A stretch of 64,000 nt of DNA from Thermothelomyces thermophilus ATCC 42464 (lineage: Eukaryota > Ascomycota > Sordariomycetes > Sordariales > Chaetomiaceae): the NCBI RefSeq assembly GCF_000226095.1, contig NC_016477.1, positions 1,674,001 to 1,738,000 of the forward strand. The letters are read 5' to 3'. The translations under genes were made by a program, and so were the position numbers. Under the pieces are notes generated by a model. It was not told the origin of the DNA. It did not search any database and saw only the letters and a list, made by a program, of their open reading frames with translations. Numbering within the stretch: position 1 is the first letter of the stretch; every line of letters starts with the position of its first letter. This document shows positions 45,441 through 57,413 of this stretch, piece by piece.

Positions 45441-48400
45441 CTTCGGAAGAGCCCAAATTGTTGAACATGATGGCTACCTTAATTACGAAGTCTCAACGAT
45501 CGTCCTTCTTGATATCTTGGACCTTGACGCTTACTATAGTATCGATATGGTCATGGATCATATCAAACTGTCTTTGAGGCATGTAATAGTGACATGACGT
45601 GAGTCCGTGATGCTTCAGAGAACGATGTATTCGCAACGACAAGGACTAGGTAAGTACCTCTTAATTGAGCAATTGGGACGTATCAAAACAAATGGGAAGA
45701 GAGACAAGCGATGGTGTTAGCGGTGCACGTCCAATGTATATTATAGTTAGGTATATACAGCGAGCCACCTAGTAACCGTATGAAATGTATTCTTTGGATG
45801 GATAATAACTTTAACGTGGCTACGGGTACATTGATGTAAATGGTATGTTGTATGGCGCGGTTGAAAAGAGCCAAGAAGCTAACCATGAATACCTAAACAT
45901 GTGTGATTTACCTTAGGTAATAGTCAACCGGTCCGAGGAACTTAACTGGACGTGCTTTTTGTAACGATAGCGTTGTAACTAGTCTACTAGTACATCGAAA
46001 CTGCCGCTCCAAAGCTCCTTGCTCTCTAGCCGAGGACGCTAATCCACATAGGACTAGAGCTCTTATCACCGGCGCCAGGTGGGCGTGGTGTGCAGGAGGA
46101 TGCTAGTGTTAAGCGGTAATAAGTGCTGCGCACGTGCACCCGGAATACACTTATCCTCGACGTGTCGCGTAATATATTCATCGGAGCTTGTGTAAAGTTA
46201 CCTATAAGCTTTGCCAGTTTAGTTACTAATTACTGTTTCTGTAGTCGAGTGTCAACGGGGACCGGCACTAATGCAATTCGAGCGCTTCTGAATCTGAAAG
46301 GGGCAGGTTCTCCGTAGCCAAAGTTGATCCCTAGAAGGCTACGGTACCCGGCGGCGGCGAGGCGGCTCACAACCTGAGAGGCAAAGGTAATTACCTTATT
46401 TTATGAAGTCATTAGGTACCTAGGTATTCATCTTCCATAGAATGTCTTCCTCTTTTGGGCTTGACGTTTTGACTGAGTAAGCAGCAAGTAACCCGTCGGA
46501 CCAATTATTTCTGAGGTGATCAGAAGCAACAACAGAAACCCGTAGGAGGCCGATAGTAGCATTATCCATGTTAATACCGATTGGCTTTCGGGGGGTGCAT
46601 ACGGGGAACACGATGATGAGAAGGTGGAAACGGGAGCACGGCCGTCGGTTGCCTGCTAGTTCACTATAGGCATGGGCAAGCTTTGCCAATATGTGTAGTG
46701 CAACTGCGAGTTATGGAGCAATTCTTGAGGCTTGGGCTCCCCGGATAGGTTGCTGGACGCCTTTCTTTAACCCGATGTCCTCGGTCCGAATGAATGGATG
46801 AAGAATGGTGGGTGCGGCGCTTGTTGTTGAGCTGATATCAGGACGACCTCGAGGTCTTGCCTTGAATCTCGTCAAAACCATGTACACTAGTAAGTGGATG
46901 GTCGGCTCGATTATCAAAATAATTTTTTTTGGAAGGGAGATATGGAACTTTTGAAAAGCACCAGCCAGGGCACAGGGCGCATCGGTCGTTCTGGGCTTGC
47001 CAAGCCTGTCAGCCGTTGGAGCGCCAGATTGGTTCCTTTGGTCCGGGCGTGAGGCGCTAACCATCTGACCCCTAAAGACCCCTGGACACCTGCCGGAGAT
47101 GGCTACCCTGCTCGGTGATTTCCGCGCCACACCCAATGCTCAACTCACTGGCGCCGCATCATTCCTAATTCGTGAGCAGGCAACTGCCGTCCCTCAGGTA
47201 CCTCCATTGCATATATTTGTCAAGAGAAAAATGAAACGTCGTTGCATTAACAGATGCAACGAGGTGAATACAAGACTAATGCACTAGCAGCGATGACAGA
47301 GCACTAGCAAGATTCTGAGCACTTCGGCTTTTCCTCGCTCGAAGATCCGGCGCGGGCCGTCGATCTCTGTGGGGCTTCAGCAGTAAGCGGTCCGGCTAAC
47401 GTTCGTTGGCATCAATACATATACACGGAAGTAACGTGGCTCGCGAGGGCGACCAGGATCTTTTAAAAAGTTCAAACAGCAGACAACTCAATGTACGGAT
47501 TACATACACTATTGTGTAATGTGGCAATGAACAAGAAAAGAAATTCTCATCGGGTCAGGGGCCGGAACCGCCTCTACACTGGCTATTCCAAATCCTCGAG
47601 CTCATCTGCCACGCTTGCTCGCCTATCCGTGATGGCTTTTAATGGCTTCTTGTTGGCCGTGGAAGGCCAAGTCGAAGCATGCATGGAATGATGCATGACA
47701 GGCGTGGATCACACGACGATAAGGTACCTAGCCATGTGGGACATGCAGCGGCGGACCACCGGAGCTTTACTTAACCGAAAGAATTTGACCTTGTTGGCGA
47801 TCCTGCTAACCCGTTTTCTCAATTTTGAACATGGCCAACAGGTCTCAGACACGCAGTTCGATCTAATTGTTGTCGAGGCAGCCTAGATACGAGATGTGTT
47901 GAGAGAATTGCACAAAAGTACCTACCTAAGCAGCTCTGTTTTCTCTCTTCTCTTGTGTTTGATTGGCTTTTTTTTTTAAAAAAAATAAAGTTTGAAATGG
48001 GACCCCACACTCAATCTTAGTGGCCGGAGCAGAGAGGCAGTTTTCACCCCGTGGGCCGCGGAAGTAGCACAATCCCAGCCCCTGACTTGGACGGTGCTCG
48101 GTGAGTGTTCTGTTGGCCCCATAACACGTGGTAGGGAATATTCATCGCAACCGCCCCGAAAAAAAACGGAGGTATAGTTATGTCTCATCTTAACTCTCCG
48201 GGTGGGCGATCTGGTGCAATCTTGTCCTATTTCTCGCCATTTCGAAAATCTATCGGCTGCACCATATCTTCGCTAGTTCGTGCTTGGGATCCCTAAGGCG
48301 AAGCTACCCCCCACAGCCGACGTCACACCGCGGTCGTGTTCCCTTAATATTTGTTCACCCTCTTTCCCTTTCGGCTAGACGTCTAAACAAAACGTCCGTT

Positions 48401-48569
48401 TTCACGACAACCGGCAAACGTCATGCCGCGGGAGCGCGGTTCTACTAATAGTATTAATTTCTAAAGTCAGAAGCCCCAGGTCTCCAGCTTCTGGATTGCG
48501 CACGTCTTGGACGAAGACAATCGAAAAAAAAAAGTACACCACAGACCACAGACGAACACGTACAAAACA
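45441..48569. other. Long AT-rich intergenic region, no gene recognised
   Basis: 3.1 kb with short, overlapping open frames on both strands. The frame at 47099 starts like an exon but lacks convincing support and is listed as rejected. No repeat longer than microsatellites is seen. Confidence 0.5.
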
Positions 48570-49102
48570 ATGGGGCAGAAACAATCCGTGGCACAGGTAA
48601 GTACGCTCCCATCTCCCCCTACCTCCACCGAGGACCCCTTCCTACCCTCTCCAAGGAGCCCTGTTCTCTTTGACTTCTGAACCAACTCGATTAACCTCTC
48701 AACGGCCGACCGCCCCGCCCTCGGGAAGAGGGAGGGCGAGGACGAAACGACCTGATCCAGTCCACTTTCTTCTGCCCCACGACCGGCACTGAGATTGACG
48801 ACCCTCTGGGCCTCTGCGCGCGCTGCCAGGCCAACCACGACATCATCTGGCAGTCCGTCTTTGTGTGCCCCAACACCGGGTACCGGATCGAGCAGCCGCC
48901 GTCGCGGCCCGACCGCGAGTGCCCCTCGTGCTTCCAGATGCACCAGCCCTACAGCAAACGCGTCTATATCTGCCCCGTCACGGGCGCCACCATCCCCCAC
49001 CCGCGCGACACGGGCGGCCGGTGCCAGAAGTGCAACCGCACCCACGAGGACAACTCGACCCCCGTGAGCAGCAAGGAGGCCGTCAGCGAAAGGAGTCGAT
49101 GA
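48570..49102 (+). CDS. Small protein with three tandem C..CxxCxxxH zinc-ribbon-like units and myristoylation signal
   Basis: Exons are 48570-48596 and 48761-49102, giving 122 residues. The intron (GTAAGT/CAG) joins MGQKQSVAQ to STFFCPTTG. Three units follow one plan, C-P-x-T-G .. C-x2-C-x3-H. Unit 1 is C14, C28, C31, H35; unit 2 is C45, C63, C66, H70; unit 3 is C80, C97, C100, H104. Each has four metal ligands, so three zinc ions are predicted. Spacing between the first Cys and the CxxC is 13, 17 and 16. The start MGQKQSV fits the N-myristoylation pattern (G2, S6, no Pro at 7), suggesting membrane anchoring. The tail is polar. I do not recognise a named family. The upstream exon is only nine codons, so the true start needs transcript support. 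No metabolic gene is close. Confidence 0.78.
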
Positions 49103-51123
49103 TGTTTCTCTCACCTTCGTCTTTTGTTCTCCAATGTTTTTTAAGTTCTCTATGTTTGCCCAGCTCTCCCGGCCAAGATAATTACGTGTCTGTGTAAGGA
49201 GGGGCAGGTCGAGAGGGAAGAAAGGGGTGGGAGGGTCATGTCATGGGATTGCCGGCGCGGGGGGCCGCATTGATGTTTGGGGTTGAAGCATATTACAAAA
49301 AGATACCCAGGGAAAATGCGGGAACGAGGGAAACCCGCCGCCCATCCGCCCCTGAAACGGTGGCTGGGGCGTGTTGGGGGATGTCACTAATAGATCTCTG
49401 TTGGAAGATGTTTTGATACCACCGGAGCATTAGTTGGCAAGGGGCATGGCCTGGTATTGGGAATGTCATTTTTTTTGGTCTGGAGTTTTTTTTGGTGTGG
49501 TCTTTTCTTACAACGGCAGTTCCGCATTCTTTTGATTGTCTTGTCGTCATAGGCTGGGAATGTACCTGCTCCATCACTCAGTTCACTTTTTTCCCTTGCA
49601 AAGCTATCCCCCCTCCATGTAAATGAACATACTCCCTCCGAAAGTTCGTGCAGCTCTCTGATCAATAGCAGGTAAATAAACACTGCATTCATGCGCGGAA
49701 AAAAAAACTCGTTTTGTTGGGAGTCTTCTTTCGGACATTGCTCGCTGATCGCTTCCCCAAATACCGAGAGGCCAACTTGGGATTCCATCAAAAGCGCAAA
49801 GCAAACATGCTCCTTGGGATGCCACATTCCATAACAATATCTTCACTCGTTGAACACGAGGACATGCCTGATGAATTACTGCAATGGTTTGGCTGAAAAG
49901 TAATTAACCTTACTGCAGAGGTCCAGCCCGCCGTCTCTAATTACAAGCCCCAAAGAACCCAAGCTTTTTGGACTGCAGGACAGCCCGGAACCAAAGTCAG
50001 AAGTCACGCCACTCTCGGCATTAGCCTGCTGGAGCGCTTACGAGTCCCAACGGACTACTCAGGAGCGGCTTTGCAGCGTGCAAATTGCTCTTTGCGGGGC
50101 CTTGTTTACTCACATATTGCCACGCTGCCTGGCACCCGCTCCGACTTTTGCTTCGAGGTATTAATTATGATTTCGATATGTGTTTGCTATTAATATCCTC
50201 CGACTCGTTCAGTTCCACGCTTCCCATCGCACAACCCAGGCATATCCGGGAAACGGGTAAGCGGTTCGGGTCGAGATCTCTTTGAGAGCTGGCGAATTGC
50301 ATATTAATTAGTTACCGTCTGGACAGTTATGATGTCACCTATGCTGGCCATCCCCGGTGCTAATACAGCATAAAGGTGCTGCAGTCGCTACGACACCACA
50401 GCGGTATACGCGCCGTCGGCGGCACTCCTGGAACTCTCGTATGAGCCTCAGAAGTGGTGATAAAAGATGCGTTGATTGTTCTCAAGTGCCGGGGGCACTT
50501 ACTTATCGCCTCCCTCAGACAGTGTTCTTTTCTTAAAAAAAACAAGCGTGGTAGGAACGACGAGGCTACTAATATCAGATGCCCAGCATCTCTAATTACG
50601 ATGATTTTTTCAAAATTGCACCCGTGACCGCGGTACTCGGAGCCTTCTCTGACACGCCATAATTAATTACCTAAATATCTCCGCAAGGAGGAGGTTGTTC
50701 AAGAGCTGGACAGCAAAGGAGAGGTCCTTTGGTTGTTTCGCCTCTTAACATCTCCCATCTCATTCTCGACTCAATCTGTTTGATTGATTGATTTGATTTT
50801 ATTTCGTTTTCTCCCCAGGTTAATTTTCCTGTTTGGCAAATTAATCCTTCTGTTGACCTTAGAAAGCAACCCCCCCCCCTCCCTTCACCCCAACACTTCC
50901 CCCTATTCCATTCCGCTGAACCAAGGACATAGTTTGCTTCCCTTCATCATAAAATATGGACATGATTGAAAAACGATTGCAGTCATTACCTTACAAGTAA
51001 TCAGCACACTTTGCGAGGCGCTTGTGAGTTGACTGACATGCACACAGGCAATAATTAAACCTATGCCATGTCGTCTTGAGGTTCACGTCTTTCGCAGCAC
51101 ATCGGCCAAGATCCTATCATCCG
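49103..51123. other. Intergenic region, no gene recognised
   Basis: 3' flanks of the zinc-ribbon gene and the P450 gene (convergent). AT-rich after 49900, with several TAATTA patches and a C-rich run near 50870-50885. No gene is seen. Confidence 0.5.
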
Positions 51124-53002
51124 TCATGCTTTCCTGCTAATGTATACCTCCAGGCCGGACTGGACCACGAAGAAGGACGCGTGGACCTTGAGGGGCCGGC
51201 CCGGGTGCGCCAATTCGATCCGGAAGTCGCGCAGCAGCCTCGGCACGACCTTGTTGATCTCGAGGAGCGCCAGGTTGCGGCCGATGCACAAGTGACTCCC
51301 GCCGCCAAACTAAGGTAACCCAGCGCGTCAGAACCGAACCCTAACATGGGATATGAAGAAAGAGTTGTGTGGGTCGGTGACGCCCGTGAGGTCGTCAACC
51401 TACCTGGAACATGTACCGCTCCATCTTCTTTGCCCTCTCCTCGTCTTCCAGCCACCGCTCGGGCCGGAAGTCGTCCGCATCCTGCCCGAAGATCTCCTTA
51501 TCCCGGTGCAACACCCAGCCGTTGCAGGCAACGGTCGTACCGCCCGGGAAGAAGTGGCCGTCCAGCTCGGCGCCCTCGGGCGGCACGAGCCGAGTGATGT
51601 TGAGCCCGACAGCCGGACGGACGCGCATGGCCTCCTTAAGACAGGCCTGCAGGTAGGGCAGCTTCTGCGCCTGGTTCCAGGTGAGGTTGCCCTCGGCGGG
51701 GATGACTCCCTCCTTGACGGCCTCCTCGAGCTCGCGTACGATACCCTGATACACCGGTTTGGCATCGAGGATGTGCCAGAAAAAAGACTGCATGGTGGAG
51801 GCCGTCGAGTCGGAGCCGGCGAAGCTTGTTTTGGGGGGGGGGGGGGGGGGGGAGGGGAGAATGTTAGTGGTCGTTGTTGACAATGACACCAAAGGAACAA
51901 ATCAATAAAAGAAAGAAAGTGAGAAGGAGTAGAGAGTTAAAGAAAAAAAAGACCCGGGGGGGGGGGGGGGAGGAAGGAGAAGGTGTGGTTGAGGAAAGAC
52001 AGAAAGAAGAGAAAAAAAATATCAAGAGGCTTACATCGCACCGTGGGCGACGGCAAAGACATCTCCTTCACCAAACTTCTCGGGATCCTTGAGGTGCCCC
52101 TGGATGAGACTGGCCATCAGGTCCTGGCGGCCATCGCCGGTTCTCAAAAGGCCTCCGTTGTCTTTGTCGAACGGCTGGCGCCTCGCCATCTCCTCAAGGG
52201 CCATTCGGGTGATGAGGGCATTCTTGGTGCTCAGCCAGGGCACGAACTGCCACAGCGGGTTCCGCCGCAGGAAGTGGTCCAGCTCGGGCACCTGGCCGAC
52301 GACCCCATTGTACCACTGCGAGTTGTCGATGGTCTTGATGGCCCCATCCACGTCCTTCCCTTGCTCGAGGAAGCCGAAGCTCCTACTGAAGGCGACCTCG
52401 CCGAGCACGTCGAAGGCGAAGTAGTGGAGGTAGTCACCGAGGTTGAAGACGCCGCGGGGGTTCTTGTCGATGAACTCGTCAATCTTGCGCACCAGCAGCT
52501 CGACGGTGTCGTCGATGAAGGGGCTCAGCTGCTGCATGGCGGCCATGCTGTAGGGCACATTGGCGACGCGCTTCTTGGTGGCGTGCACGTCCTCGCGCGT
52601 CTCGGTGAAGATGTCCGGGTTCTCGGGCGGCGGGAAGACGCCGTAGAAGGGCGTCTTGAAGAAGCGGCGACCGGCGCTCAGCAGAGTCCGCGCCGCCTCC
52701 GGGGACGAGACCGACACCTCGCCCGGCGCGATCCGCACCACCGGGCCGTACCGCCGGTGCAGCGCGATGTGGTCCAGGTGTGTGTGCCCGGACGCCGTCG
52801 ACAACACCTTCCACAGTCGGCTGAAGGAGGCCAGGAAGGGGCCCGGATACTTACGCAGCGGTGAGGCGTAGCGCTTGTACAGGGCGCGGATCACCAGGCC
52901 GCCGACGAGGAGGACGGGCCAGTGTTTCTCGAGGAAGGCGAGGGTGGCAGTTACGAGGGTCTCGGGACGCGGAGCGTCCGCATTGTGGTTGATCACGCCC
53001 AT
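51124..53002 (-). CDS. Cytochrome P450 monooxygenase
   Basis: Exons are 53002-52035, 51824-51404 and 51309-51124, giving 524 residues. Residues 23-40 (FLEKHWPVLLVGGLVIRALY) are an N-terminal membrane anchor, followed by the hinge SPLRKYPGPFLASFSRLWKV. The I-helix oxygen site is FAGSDSTAS (324-332, with Ser where Thr is common), ExxR is E387-R390 in LKEAMR, the PERF-type motif is FRPERWLE, and the heme loop is FGGGSHLCIGRNLA with ligand Cys471. The overall type (LRKYPGPF, GSDSTAST, FGGGSHLCIG) recalls fungal pisatin-demethylase-like or benzoate-hydroxylase-like clans, but the substrate is unknown. It acts in the ER with NADPH-P450 reductase. The first intron is 210 bp, contains two long poly-G runs on the plus strand, and ends in a CAAG acceptor. 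Confidence 0.93.
51833..51970. repeat. Two poly-G tracts inside P450 intron 1
   Basis: G20 at 51833-51852 and G15 at 51956-51970 on the plus strand, separated by purine-rich sequence. In the pre-mRNA they are C tracts close to the acceptor. Confidence 0.9.
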
Positions 53003-55150
53003 GGCGGTGGGGTGTCGACGGTAGCGGGCTGAACGGCAGCACAGGTGTTGAACCTTGATGGGGCGGCGGTCTTGGTCTTGCTCGACGCGAGTTGAGAGAA
53101 AAGGTTTGGTGAGGGAGAGTTGACGAATCGCATGCGCAACTGTTGAAGTTGCTAAAGGATTGTCAGTCAAGTCCCTCGGGGGGAGGCTATAAAATGTTGA
53201 GGATTTTGATATGGGAGCAAGACGATGAATGCGACGACTCTAGAGCGCTTGTTAGCTGCTACGGGGTTTATTGGAGGCCGCGAGCCGAGAAGCATAGCAA
53301 GAGCCCATCTGCCGATCGCTTCGCGGACATGTTTGGGTTCGATATCCCAGACGTGAACGCCAACCTTGTCCCGCTCTGACCTGGTCAGTGGTGGACAAAA
53401 GGACGCCAGCATGCAGCCACAAGTCTAAGCGGATCCAACCAACGCCTTGGGGGGTGTCGGACATCAGAAATGATGTGCGAGGCGGCTGGATACCCTGGGA
53501 AGCAGAGCCGGCGCGCGCGCGGCCCCATGAGGGGAAACACCAAGCTAGGGAAGGAATGGGGTGGAGTTTCCTTCTCGTGGAGCCGCGTCCCGTCTCATGG
53601 CCTTGTACGACTTCTGAAACTGATCCAGCTCACCAAGCATCTCCACTGCTGAGTGCTGTCCGTGGTGAGACACAGATGTATGTACGTTACGTACCTACAT
53701 CCACTACCGTGTGAGTCCCACTACGTGGTGCAAATATGTATGTGTGTGTATGTACAGTACCTTTACACTATGTATATTCCACTCTATGCACACAGTACAT
53801 ACAGCACAGCCGCCGCCCGGGTCTGTTGGTCAGACTCCCAATCCATTGCTGAATGCTGAATGGGAGGGCAAAGGCCACGGTTGGTGGTTCAGGCTAATGA
53901 CGCGGCAAGAGAGCACAATTTTTGCGTTTGCCATGCAGGACTTGCGTCGATGATAAACGGGATCAGAAGAGTCTCGACTTGATCGTTTCGACGGTTTGCG
54001 AGAGTCTCGCACTTCATAGCTGGGAAGCGGGGCCGGATTCCCGAATGAGAAGGCGCGCGGTAAACCGGTGAACTGGGTTTGCATATGCAGCCTTGTCACT
54101 TGCGTCTTGCGTGGTGTCGTAGCCAGAGGCACCTTTCCCGTTCGAGTTGTGCACGAAGGAAGTTGGAGCAAAAGTGGCGACTTGGGGGATGCGGGGCCGG
54201 TAAGGAATGCGTTGGCCTGCCTTTCGGCAGTTGTTCTGGCTTCCTGGATCTTCCCTTATTTGGTCTTTTCAACACTCGAATCGCGCCTTCCCCCGGCGTG
54301 CATAACAACAGGTCAAGTCGAGGCACTCTCCAAGTCCAAGTACACACCCAGACCCAGCGTCCCGACGTTTGTGAGGTGCGGCTAATTCGAGACGGCGGAA
54401 GAATCTGACTGTTCCGTGGTATTTTGTGCGAAGCGAACACTATACACTTGCGCACCGGATGGTGGGATGATGGTACCCGATCGGTCGCGGCCCCCACCTG
54501 CCTGCAGCGTGCCCCGCCTCCGCAAATTGTGCGGATCCTACCTCTGCCGCCTCCAATGTCCACCTTGGCACCATGAGTGGACAGAGCCGCAATAAGACCG
54601 ACAGGAACATGATCGAATGTGCTTTCGCGAAGATGCCGCGAACCGGGATCAGAACAGGTGCCATGTCATGTACGTCGCCCGATCTCGGGGCCCGGTACCT
54701 GCTCCGTTTAACCGGGGGTAGCACGGAAGAGCAAGAGAGACGGCAAAATGTGCATTGCAACAAATGCCCGGAGCCTGGCGAATCCGGCTGGAGCCCGGGG
54801 CCGTCGTCTCGTCTCGGAACCGGCTGGGCTTAACTCCGGCGAGTTGACCGAGACCCGACATCCGGACGGAGACTGTACGTGTACACTACATACATAAAAT
54901 TTCGTCACAATTAATTAGCACATACCAGGAAAATGCGACTGAACCATTTGAATCGATGAAACAACATCAGACCTAAAAAACTCGACGACCGATCTAACAG
55001 CCTCTAGGCCCACGAATTGTGTCTCAACAACCATTAGCCCGCCTTTTTCCTCTTGCCGGACTCCAAACTCCAAACGACGATGCAAAGCCGAGCGAAGCCG
55101 TTTAATTCCGACGGCCGCAATTCTGCCCCCAAAAGTCCAACCTGATGTCC
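53003..55150. other. Intergenic region, no gene recognised
   Basis: P450 5' region and 3' flank of the UTP30-like gene. Contains a GTATG-type microsatellite near 53735-53760. Open frames lack domains. Confidence 0.5.
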
Positions 55151-56506
55151 TCAGATATCGGCCTTGCTCGCCGCAGCCTTCTTCTGCTTCTTCAGCTTGG
55201 CTTTCCTCTCCGCAATCTCCTTGTCGAGCCTCTCGTCATTGCTTTCCGGCAGCGCCTTCTTCGCCTTCTTCTTTGGCCGCTCCTCCTTCTCCTCCTTCTC
55301 CTCCTTCGGCGCTTCCAGCTGAGCCGGCTCGGACTCTCCGTCAAGGGACTTGCGCTTCTTGCCGATGTTGGGCTTCTCGGCGATCGCCTTCTGCTTCCTT
55401 CCCGGAAGCGCGCTGGGGGGTTGTTGTCCCTCGGGGACGACCTTGGACTCGTCCAGCCAGAGTTCATCCGTCTGGTAGATGGGAAGGGCGGCCGTCTCGG
55501 GGCCCTTGACGTAAAAATTGCGCACGTTCTGCCACTTCTGCGGAACGAATCGCTCCACCAGCTCCCGCACCACGGTGTTGATGTTGGCCGCAAGTTTCTC
55601 GGGCTCCCAGCTGGCGTACCCGACCTTGATGGCCGTGTTGGTAGACGGGCTGAGGTGGACCAGCGCGGCGCCAATGGCTCTCCAGACCTCGGCAACAATC
55701 TCGGGGACCGGCCGGGCATTGACGTTCTCCGCCGGGTCGCGCTTCTGCTTCTTTCCCTTGGGCGCCGGTACCCGCTTCCCGTCGACTTTGGGCCGCTGCG
55801 CCATCAGAACGACCGGAATGGGCCGTTTTGTAGTTGTCTTGTAGAAGCTCTTGCCGAGCGCCTTGGGTAGGCGGTTGATGATGCGGTCGTCGGCGAGGAA
55901 GACATCATGCTCGCTGAAGAGCTTGCGCTGCGCCTCGTACGCCTTGAACTTGGCCCGCAGATGGCTAATGTCGATAACCCGGCCGATCTTGGCCTGCAGG
56001 TCCTCCGGAAACTCGTCCGCGACCGCGTTCTTATACCACCGCTGGGGGTCGGCCGTTATTAAGCAGACGCTCAGTTCTTCATTGGTGTTGAGGGGATTGG
56101 GAAGGATGATTTTTCCTGGTTGGAGGCCTGAGAAGATATGTCAGCGAACAGCCCCAATGCCGGTTGTGCAAGTTTCGTGGGCAATGGCAGCAGCGGGGCA
56201 AGTCCGGGGTTTGACGATGCCGGCGCAATAGATCGGGCTGCGCATGTAGTAGGTAGGTACAGAGCGCTCAATTTACATACGGTGAGAATCATGGATATGC
56301 TTCTTCGTCGTGAGAGTGAGCCAGATGGGTGTCTCAGCAATTGTTGATTCCTCGTCAGCAAGCAGGTTCTGCTTGCCGTCGCTCCGCGGTGCAGCGGCCG
56401 TCTTCCTGATGTGGGAAACAAGCGCTTTGCAGGCCTTCAGGGTCTGCTCGGGGTCAACAGGGACCGAGGCATCAGAGGCCTTCGTGACGGCCGTGGAATT
56501 CGACAT
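55151..56506 (-). CDS. Ribosomal L1-domain protein, UTP30/CIC1-like
   Basis: Exons are 56506-56281 and 56127-55151, giving 400 residues. The intron (GTATGT/CAG) restores HIHDSHRLQPGKIILPNPLN. The L1 fold is seen in TPIWLTLTTKKHIHDSHRLQ, CLITADPQRWYKNAVADEFP, EAQRKLFSEHDVFLADDRII, NRLPKALGKSFYKTTTKRPI and the C-terminal part SPSTNTAIKVGYASWEPEKL. The tail from residue 300 is Lys/Glu-rich (EEKEEKEERPKKKAKKALPE) and nucleolar in type. Utp30 and Cic1 are nucleolar L1-like factors in pre-40S and pre-60S assembly; the order of motifs fits either, so I give no symbol. The distance to the FHA gene upstream is about 0.9 kb and both are on the minus strand. No abnormality is seen. Confidence 0.9.
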
Positions 56507-57413
56507 TGTTGGCTGATCTTGACCTTGGTGATCTGGGTGCTCGTCGCAATGTCCGGCCGCGATTGCTTGCCTCTTTGTTTTCTCTGCCCTCAATCCCAAG
56601 AAATTTTGGGCTTATCCGGAAAACTCATTTTTCCGCTTATCGCAGATAACAATTTTAGGCAGGGACCCTGGTCACTTACTAGAAGCGGCAGGTGGGGCAG
56701 AATGGTGGGCAAGCCCCAGTTCGGACCCCCGCAGCCGACCAGAGATCCCATGGCTTCAGCCACAGTCTCTCAACAGGCAGTAGTCAGTCTTTTTTTTGAT
56801 CACTTTCCACCAGACTCGTCCTCTTGTCTTCACGGCGCTGCGTCCGATGACTCATTGGCTGGTCACTGGGGGCGAGCTCATGAATAGCAGCAGAGGTGCC
56901 TAAATCTTGTCATTTCTTGCCTTTAAATATGTACATACATAACTACATCGACACGTCGGCATCAAGGTGCCTCAAAAGTCCCTGCGCAGCACCACTCCAA
57001 CCTTCCAAGCACAGGCGCCTGCTTCTTTTGTCCTTTCCTTCCTTGCCCTATTCCGTGGGCCTACCCCTTTGCCTCCGCTAACAAACCTTGCCTTCAGCAA
57101 AAACACCCCGGACATGGCAGCGAACGCCCAAAGCAACCACCGTCCACCTACAAAATTACGCCAGGCACTATGCAACTCTTCCCGAAGCAAACAGTTAAGG
57201 GGGATACAGATGGAGGGGTGCTAGAAAGAGTTTCCAGCAAGTGTGACAGTGAGAGACATGGGGTATCTGGAGGATCCTCCCAGGCACAAGCGAAAGCAAT
57301 CTTCTCTTCACACGCGGCGTTACTGAGATATAAGCGGGGGATGGCGGCACTTCATACAGACGTGTGACACGCCTGGCCCACTCCGGCAAAAACGGGCTCG
57401 AACGGCTGGCTGA
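56507..57413. other. Intergenic region, no gene recognised
   Basis: UTP30-like promoter region and 3' flank of the FHA gene. A short plus-strand frame at 57114-57224 (MAANAQSNHRPPTKLR) has a good Kozak context but is only 36 codons and is not called. Confidence 0.45.

Noticed and set aside
46420-46689. Minus-strand frame ending MDNATIGLLRVSVVASDHLR
   Set aside because: No start context, domain or splice evidence; AT-rich surroundings suggest chance.
47099-47288. Possible two-exon 50-residue gene (MATLLGDFRATPNAQLTGAA, donor GTACCT, acceptor AACAG)
   Set aside because: Weak donor, branch point too close to the acceptor, no homology and no clear promoter.
36590-53002. AA9, FAD monooxygenase, acyltransferase relic and P450 as a biosynthetic cluster
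   Set aside because: No backbone enzyme, prenyltransferase or regulator; spacing is large and unrelated genes intervene.
53335-53355. GGTTCGA-like tRNA B-box
   Set aside because: No A-box at proper distance and no cloverleaf. The GTTCGAACC at 27449 fails the same test.
57114-57224. 36-codon plus-strand frame with good Kozak context
   Set aside because: Too short, no family and no second exon found.
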